DNA of 64,000 nucleotides, from the NCBI RefSeq assembly GCF_002959915.1, contig NZ_PPDE01000009.1, positions 1-64,000 on the forward strand, given 5' to 3'. The notes below the pieces were generated by a model. The model saw only the letters and a list, made by a program, of their open reading frames with translations. It did no database searches and was not told the origin of the DNA. Source of the DNA: Veillonella atypica KON. Its GTDB lineage: Bacteria > Bacillota > Negativicutes > Veillonellales > Veillonellaceae. Of the stretch, positions 37,238-46,362 are shown piece by piece. A program made the translations under genes and the position numbers. The first letter of the stretch is position 1. Every line of letters begins with the position of its first letter.

Positions 37238-37242
37238 GTTAT

Positions 37243-39459
37243 TTAGTGTACGTCTTGGATGATTGGTAAAATCATAGGTCTACGACGTGTTTTGTCATAG
37301 AAGAATTTACCCAATGCATCGCGAACGTTTTGTTTAATTGTAGTCCAGTCCTTGATACGTTGTGCTTCACAATCATCTAATACTTGATGAACGCGACGTT
37401 CTGCTTCAAGCATAAGTTCTTCTGCATCACGTACATATACGAAGCCACGAGATACGAGATCTGGGCCTGCAATGATGGTACCGGAAGCAGTATCCATGGC
37501 CATAACAACGATAACCATGCCTTCTTGTGCCAATTGTTGACGATCGCGAATAACGATATTACCAACATCGCCAACACCAAGGCCATCAACGAAGATAACA
37601 CCCGCTTGTACACGGCCACCTTTACGGCCACCGTCCTTATCAAATTCAAAGATTTGACCATTATCGCCGATGAGGACCTTCTTAGGGTCTACGCCCATGG
37701 CCACACCAAGTTCACCATGACGACGTAACATACGGTACTCACCATGAACCGGGATGAAGTATTCTGGACGCACAAGGTTGAGCATTGTTTTAAGCTCTTC
37801 TTGGCTCGCATGACCAGATACGTGGATGCCACGATCTTTGCCATATACAACATGGCAACCTAGACGAAGTAAGTTATCGATAGTTCTACCAACAGCACCT
37901 TCATTGCCTGGAATTGGTGTAGCAGAGATAATAACAGTATCATTTGGTGCCAATTCTACAGTGCGGTGGTTGCTTGTAGCCATACGGGATAAGCCCGCCA
38001 TCGGTTCACCTTGAGAGCCAGTTGTTAAAATCATGATTTGGTCATCTGTATAGTTGTGCATTACATCTACGTCGATAATCGTATTTGGTGGAATATTCAA
38101 ATAACCGCGTTCTTGTGCGATTTCTGTAACATTTACCATACTGCGACCCATAACGACAACCTTACGGTTGAACATAACCGCCGCATCGATTGCTTGTTGG
38201 ATACGAGATACGTTAGATGCGAATGTAGCCAATACAACGCGGCCTTTTGCAGCACCTACAGCTTGTTTAATAGCAGGTCCAACGGAGCTTTCAGAACCAG
38301 TAAAACCAGGTTTTTCTACATTTGTAGAATCAGACATCAATGCTAGTACGCCCTTGTTGCCAAGTTCTGCGAATTTATGAATATCCATCAATTTGCCATC
38401 AACTGGTGTTTGGTCGATTTTAAAGTCCCCTGTATGGAGTACAGTACCGATAGGTGTATCGAAGTACACCGCAACGGAGTCAGGAATGGAATGATTAGTT
38501 TGGATAAAACCAACCTTCACTTGACCGATTTGCACTTCATCGCCTGCTGCAATCGTACGAAGGCATTTTGGAGATACTTTATGTTCTTTAAACTTACCTT
38601 CAATCAAGCCACAAACAAGATTTGTAGCATATACAGGGCAGTTAATTTCCTTCATAAGGTACGCTAAGGAACCGATATGGTCCTCGTGACCATGGGTAAT
38701 AACGACTGCTTTCACGCGGTCCTTATTCTCAATGATATAGCTCATATCAGGAATAACGATATCTACGCCAAGCATATCTTCACTAGGGAACGCAAGACCT
38801 GCATCAAGAACGATGATTTCATCCTCGTATTGAAAAATGGTCATATTTTTACCGATTTCACCAAGACCACCAAGAGGGATAATTTGAAATTTACCCTTAT
38901 TGGAGCCCGCTGGTTGACGACCAATTAAATCGGATTGAACCTCTTGGTTGCGAGTCATCGGACGGTTGTTAGTGCGCGTACGACGGTTGTTAGTATTTTC
39001 ATTACGATTATTATCATTCGTATTACGTGTACGCGTATTACGTGTATTTCTTGTATTACGAGTATTCTCGCCATTTCGTTCAGTACGATGTGTATTTTCA
39101 CCGCTTCGAGTTGTACGGGTTTGACGAGGTTGGCGAGGTTTACGTTCTGTACCTTGTTGTTCGCCTTGCTCTGCTGCTGGACGTTGACGACGTGTGTTCG
39201 TTCTTGTATGTGTCGTACGTCGTTGACGGCCTTCGCCATTTTGACTAGCTTCGCCTGTATGACGGCGTTCACCAGTGCGACGACCTTCTGTATTGCGGTG
39301 CTCTCCCACTGGTCGACGTGTGTTGGTACGACGGCGCGTTGTTTTTTGCTCACCTTGAGCAGATGGAGCCGTCTCTACTGCAGTCACTTGTGCAGTATGT
39401 TGATTATCTGTTGTATTCACAGTTCCTCCTAAAATTTTATTCATTAATTTGTTTAACAT
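37243..39459 (-). CDS. rnj: Ribonuclease J with an Arg-rich N-terminal extension
   Basis: RNase J is a metallo-beta-lactamase/beta-CASP endo- and 5'-exoribonuclease central to mRNA decay in Firmicutes. The catalytic part starts near residue 190 (KFQIIPLGGLGEIGKNM) and holds THGHEDHIG (about 255-263), SDSTNVEKPGFT, TTGSQGEP, HVSGHAS and HGEYRML. This core is about 550 residues, the normal full length. The extra 188 residues are low-complexity and full of Arg, Thr, Asn and Gly, including tandem NTR units near 132-146, and suggest a disordered RNA-binding or scaffold arm. The gene has a long structured leader. Confidence 0.95.
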   Translation of the reverse strand: MLNKLMNKILGGTVNTTDNQHTAQVTAVETAPSAQGEQKTTRRRTNTRRPVGEHRNTEGRRTGERRHTGEASQNGEGRQRRTTHTRTNTRRQRPAAEQGEQQGTERKPRQPRQTRTTRSGENTHRTERNGENTRNTRNTRNTRTRNTNDNNRNENTNNRRTRTNNRPMTRNQEVQSDLIGRQPAGSNKGKFQIIPLGGLGEIGKNMTIFQYEDEIIVLDAGLAFPSEDMLGVDIVIPDMSYIIENKDRVKAVVITHGHEDHIGSLAYLMKEINCPVYATNLVCGLIEGKFKEHKVSPKCLRTIAAGDEVQIGQVKVGFIQTNHSIPDSVAVYFDTPIGTVLHTGDFKIDQTPVDGKLMDIHKFAELGNKGVLALMSDSTNVEKPGFTGSESSVGPAIKQAVGAAKGRVVLATFASNVSRIQQAIDAAVMFNRKVVVMGRSMVNVTEIAQERGYLNIPPNTIIDVDVMHNYTDDQIMILTTGSQGEPMAGLSRMATSNHRTVELAPNDTVIISATPIPGNEGAVGRTIDNLLRLGCHVVYGKDRGIHVSGHASQEELKTMLNLVRPEYFIPVHGEYRMLRRHGELGVAMGVDPKKVLIGDNGQIFEFDKDGGRKGGRVQAGVIFVDGLGVGDVGNIVIRDRQQLAQEGMVIVVMAMDTASGTIIAGPDLVSRGFVYVRDAEELMLEAERRVHQVLDDCEAQRIKDWTTIKQNVRDALGKFFYDKTRRRPMILPIIQDVH

Positions 39460-39681
39460 ATATTTTCACCTATCATTAAAATTTGATCTTTACAGAGGAA
39501 CGGACAAACGAAAAAGGCGCTATCCAGCAGCGTCTTTCAAATGGGCGCAAAAATAGCGCAACTTAATTGTTACCGTTCAAGTCCTTTTGTCCATTCGCCT
39601 CGTGCAAATGAGTATAGTGTACCATTAAACGCGTCAGCCGCGACGTTACGTTCTCTTCGTTACCGTTTAATGTTCATTATA
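39460..39681 (-). promoter_or_regulatory. RNase J promoter and long structured 5' leader with possible attenuator
   Basis: A TATAAT box lies at 39681-39676, so the leader would be about 210 bases. In its last 100 bases GCGCTAT pairs with GATAGCGC, followed by CTTTTTC as in an intrinsic terminator. GGACAAAA and GAACGG upstream can pair with TTTGTCC and CCGTTC downstream of it, enclosing or competing with that stem. ACGGTAAC occurs twice. The layout suggests control at the leader, perhaps autoregulation, but no known riboswitch or T-box is recognised. Confidence 0.5.
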
Positions 39682-39738
39682 ATCCGATCGTTCTGATGAA
39701 AGCCTCGCTTTCATACGTTACTATTATTGTAACATAAA

Positions 39739-39778
39739 AATAGCGTTAACAAAAGAGGACCCTTATGTTGACGCTATT
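39739..39778 (-). terminator. Terminator after the DUF805 gene
   Basis: AATAGCGTTAACA and TGTTGACGCTATT form a 13-bp stem with one G-T mismatch and a 14-base loop, followed by TTTTTATG on the minus strand. Confidence 0.75.
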
Positions 39779-39843
39779 CCATTAATCCTGTACGAATTTG
39801 AGCTGATAATCGCACAAAATCTAACCGTGTTTATACATCATAT

Positions 39844-40920
39844 TTAGTTATCATCATCAGGCAAATGTTTGTAAAAGCCTTCAATATACCAAGCGCCATT
39901 TTCTTCAATAAGAGAAATATATCGCTTCATCGGTTTAGCCTCTACCATGCCTTCGCCAACCTTTGTGGTTTGTAAATCTGCTTCAAATACAATACGTTTT
40001 AAACTACCTGAACGACTCAGCCGTGCCACATCCAAGGTAACCATATCCACTTTTGTACCTTGCTGCATAGCTATGAGCCATTTTTGTTTTTCTACTGGAT
40101 TGGCCCTAACTCGGTTCATCACATACGTGAAAGCCTTATCATAGTCCTTATTATTTACCGCATCAAAATATCCTTGTACCGATGCACGAGCGGCCTCTTC
40201 ACTGCCTTCACCAACAATGGCATTTGTAAACCACCCTGAAGGGAACACTTCATTTTCCGGTCCCATAGTTCGTAAAGAAAATCCAAATATACATACTATA
40301 CTTACAAGCGCAACAATTAAAACTCTCGTTGTTAACGAACTACTCGTAGGGGATACTTTCATAATTGAAGCTAGCCGTTTATCTATGACGATATGCTGCA
40401 ACGCACCACCATATTGATTGTCCTGTGGCTGCCCCTTTTGACATAACAAGGCAAGCAAAATCAAAGGTCCTACAAAGGGGATGAGGAACAGCAACAAGCT
40501 CATACTACCTCGTCCCGTATCATGAAGTCGGCGCACACATAACGACCCTAACGGAAGCAAGGATACTAAACATAGTATAGCCGTTAAGAACCCACCTAAA
40601 CCGATTAAATACGGTCCCGTTTGAAATATAGCGGTTATAGCATAGAAAAAAGCGAGCAAACCAACCATACATACATGCCACAGCAATAGAAATTGTAAGA
40701 ATTCCCTCCGCGAAGCGCGACCATCCGTATCCATGAACTTATTCATCACATAGAGATATGTATCCTTATAGCTAAGCTGATAATGGGATAAAGGATAAAT
40801 TACATCACCTTCAGGTGCAATGCGCTCCACCTCTGTAGCCATCGTATACTGCCCACATGTAGGGCAAAACATAGCCGCCTCATCGCAATAATGACGACAA
40901 GCATCACAATAACGTTTCAT
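39844..40920 (-). CDS. Zinc-ribbon plus DUF805 membrane protein
   Basis: The roughly 358-residue protein starts with a zinc ribbon (CDACRHYCDEAAMFCPTCG). A DUF805 membrane domain (about residues 65-165) follows, with GRASRREF before the first helix and RRLHDTGRGS in the loop, ending in DNQYGG. Another membrane helix (about 205-225) leads to a C-terminal extracytoplasmic domain resembling DUF4878/NTF2-like folds (VQGYFDAVNNKDYDKAFTYV). The ATG at 40920 follows GGAGAGATA. The function is unknown. It is the next gene after the UDG-like gene, 31 bases away. Confidence 0.82.
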   Translation of the reverse strand: MKRYCDACRHYCDEAAMFCPTCGQYTMATEVERIAPEGDVIYPLSHYQLSYKDTYLYVMNKFMDTDGRASRREFLQFLLLWHVCMVGLLAFFYAITAIFQTGPYLIGLGGFLTAILCLVSLLPLGSLCVRRLHDTGRGSMSLLLFLIPFVGPLILLALLCQKGQPQDNQYGGALQHIVIDKRLASIMKVSPTSSSLTTRVLIVALVSIVCIFGFSLRTMGPENEVFPSGWFTNAIVGEGSEEAARASVQGYFDAVNNKDYDKAFTYVMNRVRANPVEKQKWLIAMQQGTKVDMVTLDVARLSRSGSLKRIVFEADLQTTKVGEGMVEAKPMKRYISLIEENGAWYIEGFYKHLPDDDN

Positions 40921-40951
40921 AAGTATCTCTCCAAAAACTCTCAAATGTTTA

Positions 40952-41743
40952 CTATTTTAAGCATGTATCTACAGCCTCCGCAAAGCCCTGACGATATAGA
41001 TTAGCACCGCCGTTTGCAGGGTGGCGCAACCCAATAGCAGACAATCCAAATGTTCCCATTGTATCTGCAGATTTTTGGCCTACGGCGAGCACAAGAGGTT
41101 CTACGCCGCCTAATTCTATATGTAAATCTAATAAGCGTTTTGTATACTCCCAACCTAGTTGTTGTTCTCTATCCGTAGGTGTACGGTTAGTCAATGGATT
41201 ATCCTCCTTATGAGGATGGAAGGGGAATATATTCCACAACAACGTATCATATGGATCTATCCCCTTTTCAACGATAGCACTCCACACCACAGTGTCAGTA
41301 GGTTCGTTAAAACCGTCCTTCTGCTGTGTTCCTTTTAATAAAGAGCTAGTAGGCGAACTAGTGCGTTCCAACCGAATCGGCGTTACATCCTTCGCACGAA
41401 TGGTTTTGTGCTTATCTAATAGCATTCTTTCACAAGTAATAGCAATGCCACTAAAACGTCCCCCTTGATATCCTACTGCCTCAGCCACTACAAATACCTT
41501 AGCTCGACCTAAGCGCGGTAATAAATAGGCTACCAAATTATCTCGACGCACTCGGGCCGCATCAAAACCATCTGTAACAATCTCTAAATCAGGATTTACC
41601 TCACCCCAAGGATTATGGACGAGACCACCTTGATACTGAGCGAGCCAGTCTACAAAACCGTGCACCTTCGCCACACGCTCCGCATCAAAGGTTGCTATAT
41701 ATTCATCAAAAGACAAGGTATTCTCTAACTCAAATAAAGACAT
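40952..41743 (-). CDS. Uracil-DNA glycosylase superfamily protein
   Basis: The 263-residue protein has the two regions expected of a UDG-fold glycosylase: an A-type motif VFVVAEAVGYQGGRFSGIAITCE (about 82-104) and a late LRHPANGGANLYRQGF (about 239-254), with LLWNIFPFHPH in between. It would excise uracil or a related damaged base. The motifs are closest to a less-studied branch, not E. coli Ung (GQDPYH is absent). The start is the ATG following GGAGGC. Confidence 0.75.
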   Translation of the reverse strand: MSLFELENTLSFDEYIATFDAERVAKVHGFVDWLAQYQGGLVHNPWGEVNPDLEIVTDGFDAARVRRDNLVAYLLPRLGRAKVFVVAEAVGYQGGRFSGIAITCERMLLDKHKTIRAKDVTPIRLERTSSPTSSLLKGTQQKDGFNEPTDTVVWSAIVEKGIDPYDTLLWNIFPFHPHKEDNPLTNRTPTDREQQLGWEYTKRLLDLHIELGGVEPLVLAVGQKSADTMGTFGLSAIGLRHPANGGANLYRQGFAEAVDTCLK

Positions 41744-41858
41744 ACAGCCTCCAGTTTAAAATTTATATGTTATTACCGATATATATCTACTATACATCAT
41801 AATTACACGAATTGCATAAGAAATATATATACATTATTTTAGAATTTTGTCCATTATA

Positions 41859-41890
41859 AAACACCCAAGAGTATAAACTTTTGGGTGTTT
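41859..41890 (-). terminator. Terminator after the ABC transporter operon
   Basis: AAACACCCAA/TTGGGTGTTT, with a 12-base loop, is followed by TATAATGG on the minus strand and preceded by an A-rich tract. Confidence 0.7.
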
Positions 41891-41908
41891 CTTTTAAGGT
41901 GTATATAA

Positions 41909-42682
41909 CTAAATATAGAACTCGATTTTGTCTTCTTTTGCCAATTGGAATTGTTCAAAGATGTGGTTTCGAATATTAACAAAGGATGCCGATGTGCGAT
42001 CAGTTCTATCGATGATATTTACAGGGATGATAGTTTGTACACGACCTGGATTTGCCGCTAGTACTACAACGCGGTCCGCAAGGACTACGGCTTCTTCAAT
42101 ATCGTGGGTAACAAATACAACCGTCTTGCCTTCTTCGCGGCAGATGCGAGAGATTTCGTCTTGTAAATTGATACGTGTTAATGCATCAAGGGCGCCTAGT
42201 GGTTCGTCCATAAAGATAATATCTGGATCCACCGCTAGTGCACGAGCGATAGATACACGTTGTTGCATACCTCCAGATAGTTCTGCAGGGTAGCGATTAC
42301 GGGCATGGTCAAGGCCTACCATTTTAACGTATTTGTCAATGATAGCAGGACGCTCTTCTTTAGGTATTTTTTTACTTTCAAGGCCAAGCTCAATATTGCT
42401 TTCCACCGTACGCCATGGCAACAAGCCATAATTTTGGAATACCGTTACATATCTGAGTTGAGGCGCTTTCACCTCTTCACCGTCGATAGTAATGGAACCA
42501 GATGTAACGAGCTCAAAGCCCGCCATAGCATTTAATAGCGTACTTTTACCGGAACCAGAAGGGCCTAAGAGGCAAATAAACTCGCCCTTTTCAATATCTA
42601 GATTAATATCTTCAAGAATGGTGAGTAGTTCCCCATCTTTCATAAATTCCTTGTGTGCATTGCGCACCGAAATGTAACCCAT
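41909..42682 (-). CDS. NitT/TauT-family ABC transporter, ATP-binding subunit
   Basis: The 257-residue ATPase has Walker A (LLGPSGSGKSTLLNAMAG), the Q-loop (VFQNYGLLPWRTV), the ABC signature (ELSGGMQQRVSIARAL), Walker B (IIFMDEPLGALD) and the H-loop (FVTHDIEEAV). The YGLLPWRTV and SIARALAVDPDII segments are typical of SsuB/TauB/NrtD importers of sulfonates, taurine, nitrate or related small anions. It is the last gene of a binding protein-permease-ATPase operon, 11 bases after the permease gene. Confidence 0.93.
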   Translation of the reverse strand: MGYISVRNAHKEFMKDGELLTILEDINLDIEKGEFICLLGPSGSGKSTLLNAMAGFELVTSGSITIDGEEVKAPQLRYVTVFQNYGLLPWRTVESNIELGLESKKIPKEERPAIIDKYVKMVGLDHARNRYPAELSGGMQQRVSIARALAVDPDIIFMDEPLGALDALTRINLQDEISRICREEGKTVVFVTHDIEEAVVLADRVVVLAANPGRVQTIIPVNIIDRTDRTSASFVNIRNHIFEQFQLAKEDKIEFYI

Positions 42683-42693
42683 GAGGCCACCTC

Positions 42694-43446
42694 CTATTTC
42701 TCAATACCCCAACGTTTGTAAATCCATTTTTCGATGAGGGATACGCCCCAATCGAGTAAAAGTCCAACAAAACCGATGGTCAAAATGGCTACCATCAAGA
42801 GATCGTTACGCAAGTTATTTCTCATATCGATAATAAGGAAGCCAAGTCCTGTTTGGGAGCCTACCATTTCCCCTGTTACAAGGAAGATCCACGCCGTACC
42901 GAGAGCGATGTGAAGGCCCGATGCAATACCAGGAAATACGGCAGGTAATACGATTTTAAATAATAGTTCTGGCTGTTTAATACCAAAGTTGCGCGCTACC
43001 TTGATGTACACAGGGTCGATATTTTGAATAGCAGACACGGTGGACAATAGCACAGGGAAGAATGCTGCGATAAAGATGATAACGATAGCCGGTGCTTGAC
43101 CGATACCGAAGAAGAGAACGATAAACGGCAACCACGCCACAGGAGAAATTGGTCGAATGACTTGAACGATTGGATTGATGTAGTTCCAAATTCCCTTGTA
43201 CCAACCCAAGATAAGGCCGAAGAATACGCCAGCTACGACGGAAATGATGTAACCGATGAAGAACCGTACTAAACTATCTGCAATATCCTTAAAGAGGACA
43301 CCGTCTCCAATGAGTTCACCAAAGCCGATCAACACCTTATACGGCGTTGGCAATAGCGCTTCGTTAAAACCGCCGAGGCGAACGATTAGCTCCCAAATTA
43401 GCCACGCTGCGATAAATGAACCTGGCACATATGTATATTTCTTCAT
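42694..43446 (-). CDS. NitT/TauT-family ABC transporter, permease subunit
   Basis: The 250-residue protein has six membrane segments and the BPD-type EAA loop (YIKVARNFGIKQPELLFKIVLPAVFPGIASGL, described here by its position near residues 149-180). The pattern PISPVAWLPFIVLFFGIGQAPAI before it is typical of SsuC/TauC permeases. It lies between the genes for the binding protein and the ATPase. Confidence 0.93.
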   Translation of the reverse strand: MKKYTYVPGSFIAAWLIWELIVRLGGFNEALLPTPYKVLIGFGELIGDGVLFKDIADSLVRFFIGYIISVVAGVFFGLILGWYKGIWNYINPIVQVIRPISPVAWLPFIVLFFGIGQAPAIVIIFIAAFFPVLLSTVSAIQNIDPVYIKVARNFGIKQPELLFKIVLPAVFPGIASGLHIALGTAWIFLVTGEMVGSQTGLGFLIIDMRNNLRNDLLMVAILTIGFVGLLLDWGVSLIEKWIYKRWGIEK

Positions 43447-43456
43447 GGTCCCCCTC

Positions 43457-44410
43457 CTATGGTAACAATGATGTATCTACAAACTCTGAATAGGTCGGCA
43501 CTTTTTTGATTAAATCAATATGTGTCATGTGATGCACAAGTGCATTATAACGGTCCTCTGTAAGGGCTAAATCTTTAAACCCAATCACTTTGAGGGAACG
43601 TTCAATAACTGAGTCATTAAACTTCATGTACTTTGAGGAAATCTCCTCTTGTGCCTTTGGATGCTCGTCTAAATATGTACCTGCATCGAGATAGGCTTTT
43701 GTGAAGGCTTTTGCCAAGTCATGATGTTCGTCGACGAATTGACCATTAAACACAAGAGCACAGCAAATATTATCATGCCAGAGATGGTCAGGATCTTCAA
43801 AGACCTTCCCAGTTCCCATTTCAAGGGCTAGAGAGCCAAATGGTTCGGCAACACTATACCCAGCAATTTGTCCTACCGATAGAGCAGAAGGCATTTCTGG
43901 AGGGCTCATTTCTACGATTTGTACATCTTTTTCAGAAAGACCCGCTTGTTCAAGCATGCAATCCACGAGAATTTTTTGAGTAGATTGTTTATGAGGGATA
44001 GCAAAGGATTTGCCTTTTAAGTCTTGAACGGAGTTAATATCCTTATTTACGATGATAATATTACCCTCTGTATGACCAAGTGCAGCAGCACGAACATCAA
44101 TGCCTTGTTCACGAGCCTTTACACCTAGCTCAACGAGTACCGATGCAGCATCTACCTTACCTGTATTTAATGCATCCATCAACTCTGGCCAAGATCCATA
44201 TTTAACAAGCTCTACATGTACAGGACCATCTGCCGTTTCTAATTCTTTTGTAGCGAATACTGGCAATGCATGGGTAATTGGTAAATAGGCTACGCGTACA
44301 GTCTTTAATTCTTGAGCCGTCTTTGGTTTATGGTGTTCATGATAGCCATAGGCTATGCCGCCAATAACCAAGAGGACCACTCCGATGATTAGATACCATG
44401 TCTTCTTCAT
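43457..44410 (-). CDS. NitT/TauT-family ABC transporter, substrate-binding protein
   Basis: The roughly 317-residue protein has an N-terminal membrane segment or signal anchor (KTWYLIIGVVLLVIGGIAYG). A periplasmic binding domain of the NMT1/SsuA type follows (VRVAYLPITHALPVFATKE, then WPELMDALNTGKVDAASV and GKSFAIPHKQSTQ). There is no lipobox Cys, so it may stay anchored by the uncleaved helix. The ATG at 44410 has AGAGGGGAAG before it, so the 20-codon longer form is rejected. The ligand is unknown. The leader up to 44550 has a small AAACCT/AGGTTT hairpin but no riboswitch I recognise. Confidence 0.88.
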   Translation of the reverse strand: MKKTWYLIIGVVLLVIGGIAYGYHEHHKPKTAQELKTVRVAYLPITHALPVFATKELETADGPVHVELVKYGSWPELMDALNTGKVDAASVLVELGVKAREQGIDVRAAALGHTEGNIIIVNKDINSVQDLKGKSFAIPHKQSTQKILVDCMLEQAGLSEKDVQIVEMSPPEMPSALSVGQIAGYSVAEPFGSLALEMGTGKVFEDPDHLWHDNICCALVFNGQFVDEHHDLAKAFTKAYLDAGTYLDEHPKAQEEISSKYMKFNDSVIERSLKVIGFKDLALTEDRYNALVHHMTHIDLIKKVPTYSEFVDTSLLP

Positions 44411-44658
44411 AACTTCCCCTCTTTCTACCTCACAACAAGGGGGCGATTTTGACACATGCCATTTCCGCACTTTTCTAAAACCTAGATGAAATAAGGTTTC
44501 AAAACACCTCGTTCTAAAAATTATATAACCTACTATACCAATATGTTTTTAATATGTCAATAATACATATAACTATAATAGGTTTTATTTCTAAAAAAAT
44601 ATAAATAGTAATTAGGACATAATATATACATTAAATATTTTGATTATATACGCAAAAA

Positions 44659-44687
44659 AGCACCAACCGCATTGAGCGGTTGATGCT
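44659..44687 (-). terminator. Terminator-like hairpin upstream of the ABC operon
   Basis: AGCACCAACCGC/GCGGTTGATGCT pairs with one mismatch around five bases, followed by TTTTTTGCG on the minus strand. It is 28 bases after the GT39 stop codon and is that gene's terminator. Confidence 0.75.
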
Positions 44688-44714
44688 ACTTTCACAAACA
44701 CGATTAACAATATA

Positions 44715-46352
44715 TTATTCTTCAATATAAGCTTGTCGTTTATTCAAAATATAAATCTCAGAGCTACCAGCCTCGCTGTACTCACCAACATATGGTGCAA
44801 TACTAGACTGTTTAAAATGGTTAATTTCGCCTTTTGGAACGATGACCATGATTTGCTTACCTTCAGCCAAACGCTTGATAAACTCGTCCTCTGTCACTTG
44901 TTCCATAAGGTATTTCTTATCCCATTCAGCACTACGATGTTTTAATGTATCCTTATCATCCCAACGACTGCTGTCACCCTTAATACGAACCACCTCATGT
45001 CCAGTATAATATACGAGAGATGTGCTGTATCCATTGTAATAATACACATCACCATTATACTTATCTACAACAGGGATAAGATTGATAGAACTACGTTGTT
45101 TAACAAGAGGTACCAAGCCTTCGAGTACTACAATCGAGGAAATGAGCATGGTTCCGATCACGACAATGCTCAGCAAACGATACCGTTGGCGAGTCCACCA
45201 GAACCATAACAGCCCTAATATGGATACGCCTGCCAAAACATAGAGTAATCCATAATAGCCCCAAGGTGCAAAGAAAGATGCCCCTACATAAGCGATCCAT
45301 AACAATAGTGTGGGACCGACTACAATCCATGGGACATAACGAGGCCGACCCGGACGTAGAGCTTTCATAGCCCCTAATGTACCAAGAATACTGAAAGGTA
45401 CAAGACTAATAAATGTATATAGAGGATACTTAGTGGCCATCAAGGAATAGAATAGAACAGTACCCACGCCCCAACACATGCAATACACGTACCACTTATG
45501 GTGCTGTTTAAAGCCCGTTATCATGCCATAAATAACAGCGCCCGTCCATGGTAAAGAAGCGCCGAGGAAAATAGCGATATAGTACCACCACACATTATCT
45601 TCCGGGTGTTCAGATTGTGTTGCACGGGTCACATTGTTAAGGCCTAAGAATCCATCCAAAAAAGCTTGTCCATGGGCGCTATACATATAAACATACCACG
45701 GCATAGCGACGACAAGAAAGGCCAAAATCCCCTTCCAGTCAAAGAGGCGAAACAACATTTGTTTCGAACGGCAAAGCGCAACATAAACGAGCAAAATAAG
45801 GCCAGGTAAAACAAGTGCCACGGGCCCCTTTGTCAAAACACCTAATCCGGAAAATACATACGCTACAATCATGGCCGTACTAGAATTTTCATTCAAGCCT
45901 TTGTACGCATACATCATAACCATCAAGGTCGTATATAACAGTACCATGTCGGTTATAACACCATGAGCAACAGCCCAGAACATAAGAGATGTACCAAGGA
46001 TAGAGGAACCTACTAGGCCAGCGAGCCAACGACGACTAAAGGTCCGTAAAGCTTGAAACATGGTAGCCACTGACAAGGCACCAAATATAGCACTTGGCAA
46101 ACGAACTACCCAATCAGCAATACCAAAGATTTTAAAAGCTAATGCAATCAGCCAATAAATCATAATCGGCTTGTCATACCAATATGTCCCATAAATCTGT
46201 GGCGATAACCAATTGCCAGACAACACCATTTCCTTAGCAGTTAACGCATAATTCGATTCTACTGGATCGGTTACAGGTAGTATATTATTAGCTACCATAA
46301 AGAATACCAGCCAAACAACAAACAACACAGGCGTCAAACGAGACAATTTCAT
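44715..46352 (-). CDS. GT39-family (ArnT/PMT-like) glycosyltransferase
   Basis: The 545-residue membrane protein has about 11-12 hydrophobic helices and a C-terminal periplasmic domain. The first outer loop has DPVESNYALTAKEMVLSGNW, where the acidic residues match the DE-type catalytic motif of PMT/ArnT enzymes. KPIMIYWL and the RLPSAIFGAL region follow as in ArnT. Such enzymes use polyprenyl-phosphate sugars to modify lipid A or proteins on the outer face of the inner membrane. This fits a diderm cell. The ATG follows AAGGAGGTCAC. It probably forms an operon with the upstream DedA gene. Confidence 0.87.
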   Translation of the reverse strand: MKLSRLTPVLFVVWLVFFMVANNILPVTDPVESNYALTAKEMVLSGNWLSPQIYGTYWYDKPIMIYWLIALAFKIFGIADWVVRLPSAIFGALSVATMFQALRTFSRRWLAGLVGSSILGTSLMFWAVAHGVITDMVLLYTTLMVMMYAYKGLNENSSTAMIVAYVFSGLGVLTKGPVALVLPGLILLVYVALCRSKQMLFRLFDWKGILAFLVVAMPWYVYMYSAHGQAFLDGFLGLNNVTRATQSEHPEDNVWWYYIAIFLGASLPWTGAVIYGMITGFKQHHKWYVYCMCWGVGTVLFYSLMATKYPLYTFISLVPFSILGTLGAMKALRPGRPRYVPWIVVGPTLLLWIAYVGASFFAPWGYYGLLYVLAGVSILGLLWFWWTRQRYRLLSIVVIGTMLISSIVVLEGLVPLVKQRSSINLIPVVDKYNGDVYYYNGYSTSLVYYTGHEVVRIKGDSSRWDDKDTLKHRSAEWDKKYLMEQVTEDEFIKRLAEGKQIMVIVPKGEINHFKQSSIAPYVGEYSEAGSSEIYILNKRQAYIEE

Positions 46353-46362
46353 TGTGACCTCC

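Noticed and set aside
38935-39432. Long open frame antisense to the RNase J N-terminal arm (165 codons)
   Set aside because: It mirrors the biased Arg/Thr codons of the real gene, is full of Cys/Thr/Ile low-complexity sequence and has no ribosome-binding site.
44411-44550. Riboswitch (guanidine, TPP or SAM type) before the NitT/TauT-type transporter
   Set aside because: A small AAACCT/AGGTTT hairpin is present, but none of the conserved riboswitch cores I know could be matched.
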